Origin: Oscillospiraceae bacterium
GTDB lineage: Bacteria > Bacillota > Clostridia > Oscillospirales > Acutalibacteraceae
Assembly: GCA_031268095.1 (NCBI GenBank)
Contig: JAIRXU010000071.1
Span: 1 to 36,942, forward strand
Length of the DNA stretch: 36,942 nucleotides
Reading direction: 5' to 3'
The position numbers and the translations under genes are program-made. The notes below the pieces were generated by a model. The model worked only from the letters and a program-made list of their open reading frames with translations. It was not told where the DNA came from and made no database searches. This document shows positions 33,689-36,942 of this stretch, piece after piece (position 1 is the stretch's first letter; each line of letters begins with the position of its first letter).

Positions 33689-34894
33689 ATGTCTCAACTG
33701 AAGATCGGCCCCGCGCGGCCCCAGGATCACGGCGAACTGATGGAACTGCTCAACAACGTCTTTTTCCGCGACGATTCCCCGGAAGAGGCGAGAGACTTTC
33801 TGGCTTTGCTGCCAAAACTCTATAAACCGGAATACCGGCCTTGGGAAAACAACTACTGCGTCTGGGAAGACGGCGTGATCAAGGCGGCTGTCGGGATGTA
33901 CGTGACCGAGGCGGAGATTGCCGGAGAACGGCTGCGCTGCGGCGGGATCGGCAATGTCGCCGTCGCCCGGGACAGCCGCCGCAAGGGATACATGAAACTG
34001 GCGATGGACGCTGCGATGGACGCGATGAAAGCGGCGGACTGCGCATTCGGCGAACTGGGCGGCCAGCGGCAGCGCTATCAGTTCTGGGGATTCGAACGGG
34101 GCGGCATGGCGGTCAACACTTCTTTTTCCCGGAAAAACCTGCGCCATGCCTTTGGCACGGTTGCGCCCGGCGCGAGCACCCATGGAGACAACGATCTGAC
34201 CCCCGGCTGGCGCGCCGATCCGGTGGAGCCGGACGACACGGCGGCGCTGGCGGGCATCCGGGCCCTGATTGAGGCCGCGCCCCTCCATGTGATCCATGCC
34301 CCCGCCGCGATGTACGACATCCTCTCCTCTTGGAGTGAGCGTCCCTACATGATCCGGCACGAAGGCCGATTTGCGGGTTTTTTCACGCTGGACCGATTCG
34401 GCCGCTCTGCCTCGCAGCTGCACCTGCGGAATGTGACAGATTTAGAAATGGCGCTGCGCAGCGTATATGCCGTCCTGCCCGAGGATGTGGATTCCGTCAG
34501 CGTGGTGGTTCCTTTGTGGGAGACGGCGCTGCTGGAGAAAGCGGAAGAAATCGGGGAAAACGCCGTACCGGCCGACACGGGGATGTATACCATCTTCTCC
34601 TGGGAACTAATGCTCCGGGCATTGCTGCGCCTCCAGGCCCAGTGCCGGTCCCTGCCCGACGGCACCATGACCGTCCGGATCGAGGGCATGGCCGGACCGG
34701 AAACCCTCCGTATTGCCGTCAAAGACGGCGTACCTTCTGTTGCCGCCGCGGAAACTGCGCCGGAGCAGACACTGGGACACCTCCAGGCCGAGAGGTTCTT
34801 CCTGGCCCCCTGGTCTCGCTGGCGCGTCGGCTGCCCTTTGGCGCAGGCCTGGTTCCCCCTTCCGCTGATGATGCACAGCTTGGACAAAGTATAA
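33689..34894 (+). CDS. Eis-like GNAT acetyltransferase
   Basis: A cytoplasmic protein of 401 residues. The N-terminal GNAT domain has the acetyl-CoA loop GGIGNVAVARDSRRKGYM (about 85-102), then LAMDAAMDAMKAADCAFGEL. A second GNAT-like half (about 170-285) and a C-terminal sterol-carrier-like domain (about 300-400, with GTMTVRIEGMAGPETLRIAV) give the three-part layout of Eis-type enzymes, which acetylate amines, including some aminoglycosides. The substrate cannot be inferred here. GGAAAGGAA lies 8-16 bases before the ATG. It follows the CotH gene by 38 bases and probably shares its transcript with the hydrolases downstream. Confidence 0.85.
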   Translation: MSQLKIGPARPQDHGELMELLNNVFFRDDSPEEARDFLALLPKLYKPEYRPWENNYCVWEDGVIKAAVGMYVTEAEIAGERLRCGGIGNVAVARDSRRKGYMKLAMDAAMDAMKAADCAFGELGGQRQRYQFWGFERGGMAVNTSFSRKNLRHAFGTVAPGASTHGDNDLTPGWRADPVEPDDTAALAGIRALIEAAPLHVIHAPAAMYDILSSWSERPYMIRHEGRFAGFFTLDRFGRSASQLHLRNVTDLEMALRSVYAVLPEDVDSVSVVVPLWETALLEKAEEIGENAVPADTGMYTIFSWELMLRALLRLQAQCRSLPDGTMTVRIEGMAGPETLRIAVKDGVPSVAAAETAPEQTLGHLQAERFFLAPWSRWRVGCPLAQAWFPLPLMMHSLDKV

Positions 34895-34943
34895 AAAAAC
34901 CGTGAATAAACGCAAGGACCGCGCGGGACGAAAGGTGACCGGC

Positions 34944-36056
34944 ATGCCCAATTACGCGCATATTCCCCAGGATCATCCCTGCTACGATGCGCTGACGCGG
35001 CCGCCTTTCCGGGTGATGGAACGCCATCCGGCGCTGGGCGCGCTGGTGCGCTTCGGCGCGGAGGGCATTCCCCTGCTGCGGGAGGCGCGTTCCACCGCCG
35101 GGCAGGACCTGGCCTACTGGGACAGCAACCGCCGCAATTATACCGTCGGGGCGGAAGGCGTGACGCTGCATCCCCTGAAAACCCACTTGTTTCCCGCTGC
35201 TCATCACCGGCGCTGGATGCGCGGGGAACAGCGGCGGGCCGTCGACCGCGCGGCCGACCGCGTCCTGTGCGAATCTGTCACGGTGCCGACGATCTATCCG
35301 AACGGGCGGATCTGGTGGACCCCATGGTTCCGGCATGAGCTCGCCGCGCTGCCCGGAGAGGAAATGACGTTCCGGTTCGCTGTCCGTCAGAAGCGCGGCA
35401 AGCGGCCCCTGCCAGTGGTGGTGTTTCTGCACGGCGGCGGGGGCGGCGGCCGCAAGGGCGGGCGCTGTCTCCTGGACGCTTTGCCCGCGCGGATCTGCCT
35501 TTGGCTGCGGGGGAAACGTTGCCACTGGGTGATTCCCCACACCTACTATACAGACTTCAATTCCTCTGGATTCAGCGCCGCCATCGGCACCGTTTTGGCG
35601 AGCCTCCCCCGCGCCGACCTGGAACGGGTGGCCGTGATCGGTATCTCTTACGGGGGATACGGCGCGGTTATGGAGTGCGTTCGACACCCGGAGCGTTACG
35701 CCGCCGCGGTTCCTGTCGTGCCATGGATGGAAAACCTGGAACTGTTGCAGACAGAACTCGGCGATACGGCGGACGAATATCAGCGTCCGCTGGAGGCCGC
35801 AGGGTACGACGCCCTGGCGCGGACGCCGGTGTGGTTTGTCAGCGGCAAAATCGAGCAGAAATGGGTGCAGCCTATGCGGGACAATCTGCGGGACCGCGGC
35901 GCTCCGGTACACGGGACCATGTATCCCCGGGGAGGACACAACCTCTGCCACCTGCGGTTTTGGCCGGGACGGGCCTGGTCCAGTTGGCTCTTTGCCCAGC
36001 GAAAAAATGCCGCCCGCGCCACGCCGGAAGCCATGAAAGAAGGCCGTTCCATATGA
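34944..36056 (+). CDS. Alpha/beta hydrolase (esterase/peptidase type), copy 1
   Basis: A protein of 370 residues without signal peptide. The N-terminal 125 residues are a family-specific extension (PQDHPCYDALTRPPFRVMER). The hydrolase fold follows: oxyanion strand VVVFLHGGGGGGRKGG (about 158-173), nucleophile elbow VIGISYGGYG (about Ser235), and His in YPRGGHNLC (about 332). The acid position is probably Glu304 in VSGKIEQKW, where Asp is usual. It is closest to predicted peptidase/esterase-D like hydrolases. ATG 34944 is chosen over GTG 34902 because the paralogue downstream begins at the same point and GAAAGG is 8 bases upstream. The stop overlaps the next start (ATGA). Confidence 0.82.
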   Translation: MPNYAHIPQDHPCYDALTRPPFRVMERHPALGALVRFGAEGIPLLREARSTAGQDLAYWDSNRRNYTVGAEGVTLHPLKTHLFPAAHHRRWMRGEQRRAVDRAADRVLCESVTVPTIYPNGRIWWTPWFRHELAALPGEEMTFRFAVRQKRGKRPLPVVVFLHGGGGGGRKGGRCLLDALPARICLWLRGKRCHWVIPHTYYTDFNSSGFSAAIGTVLASLPRADLERVAVIGISYGGYGAVMECVRHPERYAAAVPVVPWMENLELLQTELGDTADEYQRPLEAAGYDALARTPVWFVSGKIEQKWVQPMRDNLRDRGAPVHGTMYPRGGHNLCHLRFWPGRAWSSWLFAQRKNAARATPEAMKEGRSI

Positions 36057-36942
36057 CATTTTATACGGTTCTGCCTGCGGAGCACCCCGCCTATGACCGC
36101 CTGACCCAGCCGCCATTCCGAGTACTGATTGAGGCGGGACCGGCGGGAACGCTGGTGCGCTTCGGGAACGACGGTCTATCCATCCTTCAAGAACGGCAGG
36201 CGGCCGAGGGTTTTCCGGCCTTCTACCGGGACAGCGCGGGACGCGCTTACCGGGCGGAAAAGGAAGGCTGGGTCTCCGCCGGGAAACAATCCAGACTGCG
36301 GATTGCGGCTGGGCCTGCGCCAGAGCAAGCGGTCCCTGCGCATCTGGCGGCGCATACGCACGGAAGCGGAACGGCTTGCCCCCGCAGACCGCGCGATCTG
36401 CGCCGCACTGACCCAGCCGCAGATGGAGACTGCGGGCCGGTCCCGCTGGCGCAGGGGAACTTACGGCCAACCGGGCGGAACGCGGCTTTTCCGCTTTCGG
36501 CTGAAAGGTCCGCGAGGGAACAGCACCGCGGAAGATGGGACGTTCCCGCTGCTGATTTTTCTCCATGGCGCGGACCGCAACGGGACCGACGGCAAGGCTT
36601 CTCTGGCCCACGCCTTTCTGCTCCGCTGCCACCTGCGCATATTTTGCAGGGAGAAATTTTACGTCCTGATTCCCCAGCTGGCGTATGGAGCGAACTATGA
36701 CACCGACGAGTTCAGCGACGCCCTTGGTGCGGTGATTGAACGCATTCCCCAAGTGGACCGCCGCCGGATCTATCTGACCGGCATTTCCCAGGGCGGAGGC
36801 GGGACCTTCAGCGAGTGCGTCCGCCACCCGGAGCGCTACGCCGCCGGACCCAGCGAAGCGCCCTGGCTGGAGGCGCTTCTGGCGCGGGGCGCGGAGGTGC
36901 GGTATACCTTCGGGAAGGCCTTCGGGCACAAGATGACCGGCC
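36053..36942 (+). pseudogene. Alpha/beta hydrolase, copy 2, frameshifted and cut by the window end
   Basis: It begins MTFYTVLPAEHPAYDRLTQP and aligns with copy 1 for about 70 residues (PPFRV, LVRFGNDGLSILQE). Between about 36260 and 36330 the homology passes to the frame one base further on, which then runs open to the window end with RTEAERLAPADRAIC, PLLIFLHGADRNGTDGKAS, IYLTGISQGGGGTFSECVRH and ERYAAGPSEAPWLEAL. The nucleophile elbow is intact in that frame. A single-base indel or sequencing error would explain this; the original frame ends at a stop near 36700. The 3' end is beyond the window, so it is unclear whether the gene is otherwise complete. Confidence 0.75.

Noticed and set aside
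34902-34943. GTG start for the first hydrolase
   Set aside because: No ribosome site fits it, and the paralogue begins at the position equal to ATG 34944.
34719-36929. Open frame of 736 codons on the minus strand
   Set aside because: It lies antisense to the acetyltransferase and hydrolase genes, has no ribosome site and is proline/arginine rich, as expected from the GC-biased codons of the real strand.

Overview
The window looks like the chromosome of an uncultured, low-to-mid-GC-lineage Clostridia (Firmicutes, most like Oscillospirales/Eubacteriales). Evidence: strong AGGAGG ribosome binding sites with GTG/TTG starts, lipoboxes, SipW-type signal peptidases, type I dockerins, BspA-type leucine-rich repeats, a CotH-kinase lipoprotein and a KimA-type potassium importer. 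Assignment is by gene content only; no rRNA or tRNA is present.

Region 1 (1-4.2 kb) is AT-richer and full of debris: a Cdd1-like helix-hairpin-helix protein, an Imm-5-like protein, three 19-bp tandem repeats, a 5'-truncated hsdM, a frameshifted and truncated hsdS, a small unknown protein, several C-terminal gene remnants (two of them homologous and head to head), a perfect terminator, and a compact candidate structured RNA closed by a long-range stem and followed by its own terminator.

Region 2 (4.2-15.8 kb, + strand) is the most distinctive part. It runs: a DivIVA-like coiled-coil protein; two SipW-like (ER-type, Ser/His) signal peptidases, the second with a Tyr/Ala-rich tail of seven 14-residue repeats; three TasA/CalY/BsaA-like proteins with SipW-type signal peptides; one LPXTG-like anchored protein; and a 1,501-residue adhesin with a pectate-lyase-like N-terminus and a DUF6273-like C-terminus. 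I infer a dedicated secretion and assembly locus for an extracellular fibre or matrix. Two perfect hairpins inside it may tune relative expression.

Region 3 (15.76-21.6 kb, - strand) is a six-gene operon read from a promoter near 21.62 kb: a membrane-embedded M28 peptidase, a PrsA/SurA-like secreted protein, a DUF5050-like lipoprotein, a GNAT, trpS, a second GNAT, and perhaps a 32-codon ORF. Divergent from it is kimA (21.77-23.69 kb, +), which ends at a bidirectional terminator.

Region 4 (23.9-30.3 kb, - strand) is a two-gene operon of exported dockerin proteins: a transglutaminase-like enzyme and a 1,456-residue BspA-type LRR/Ig-like protein.

Region 5 (30.4 kb to the end, + strand) holds a DUF2318-like lipoprotein, a CotH-kinase lipoprotein with lamin-tail domains and a poly-Asp tract, an Eis-like acetyltransferase, and two tandem paralogous alpha/beta hydrolases. 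The second hydrolase is frameshifted and runs off the window.
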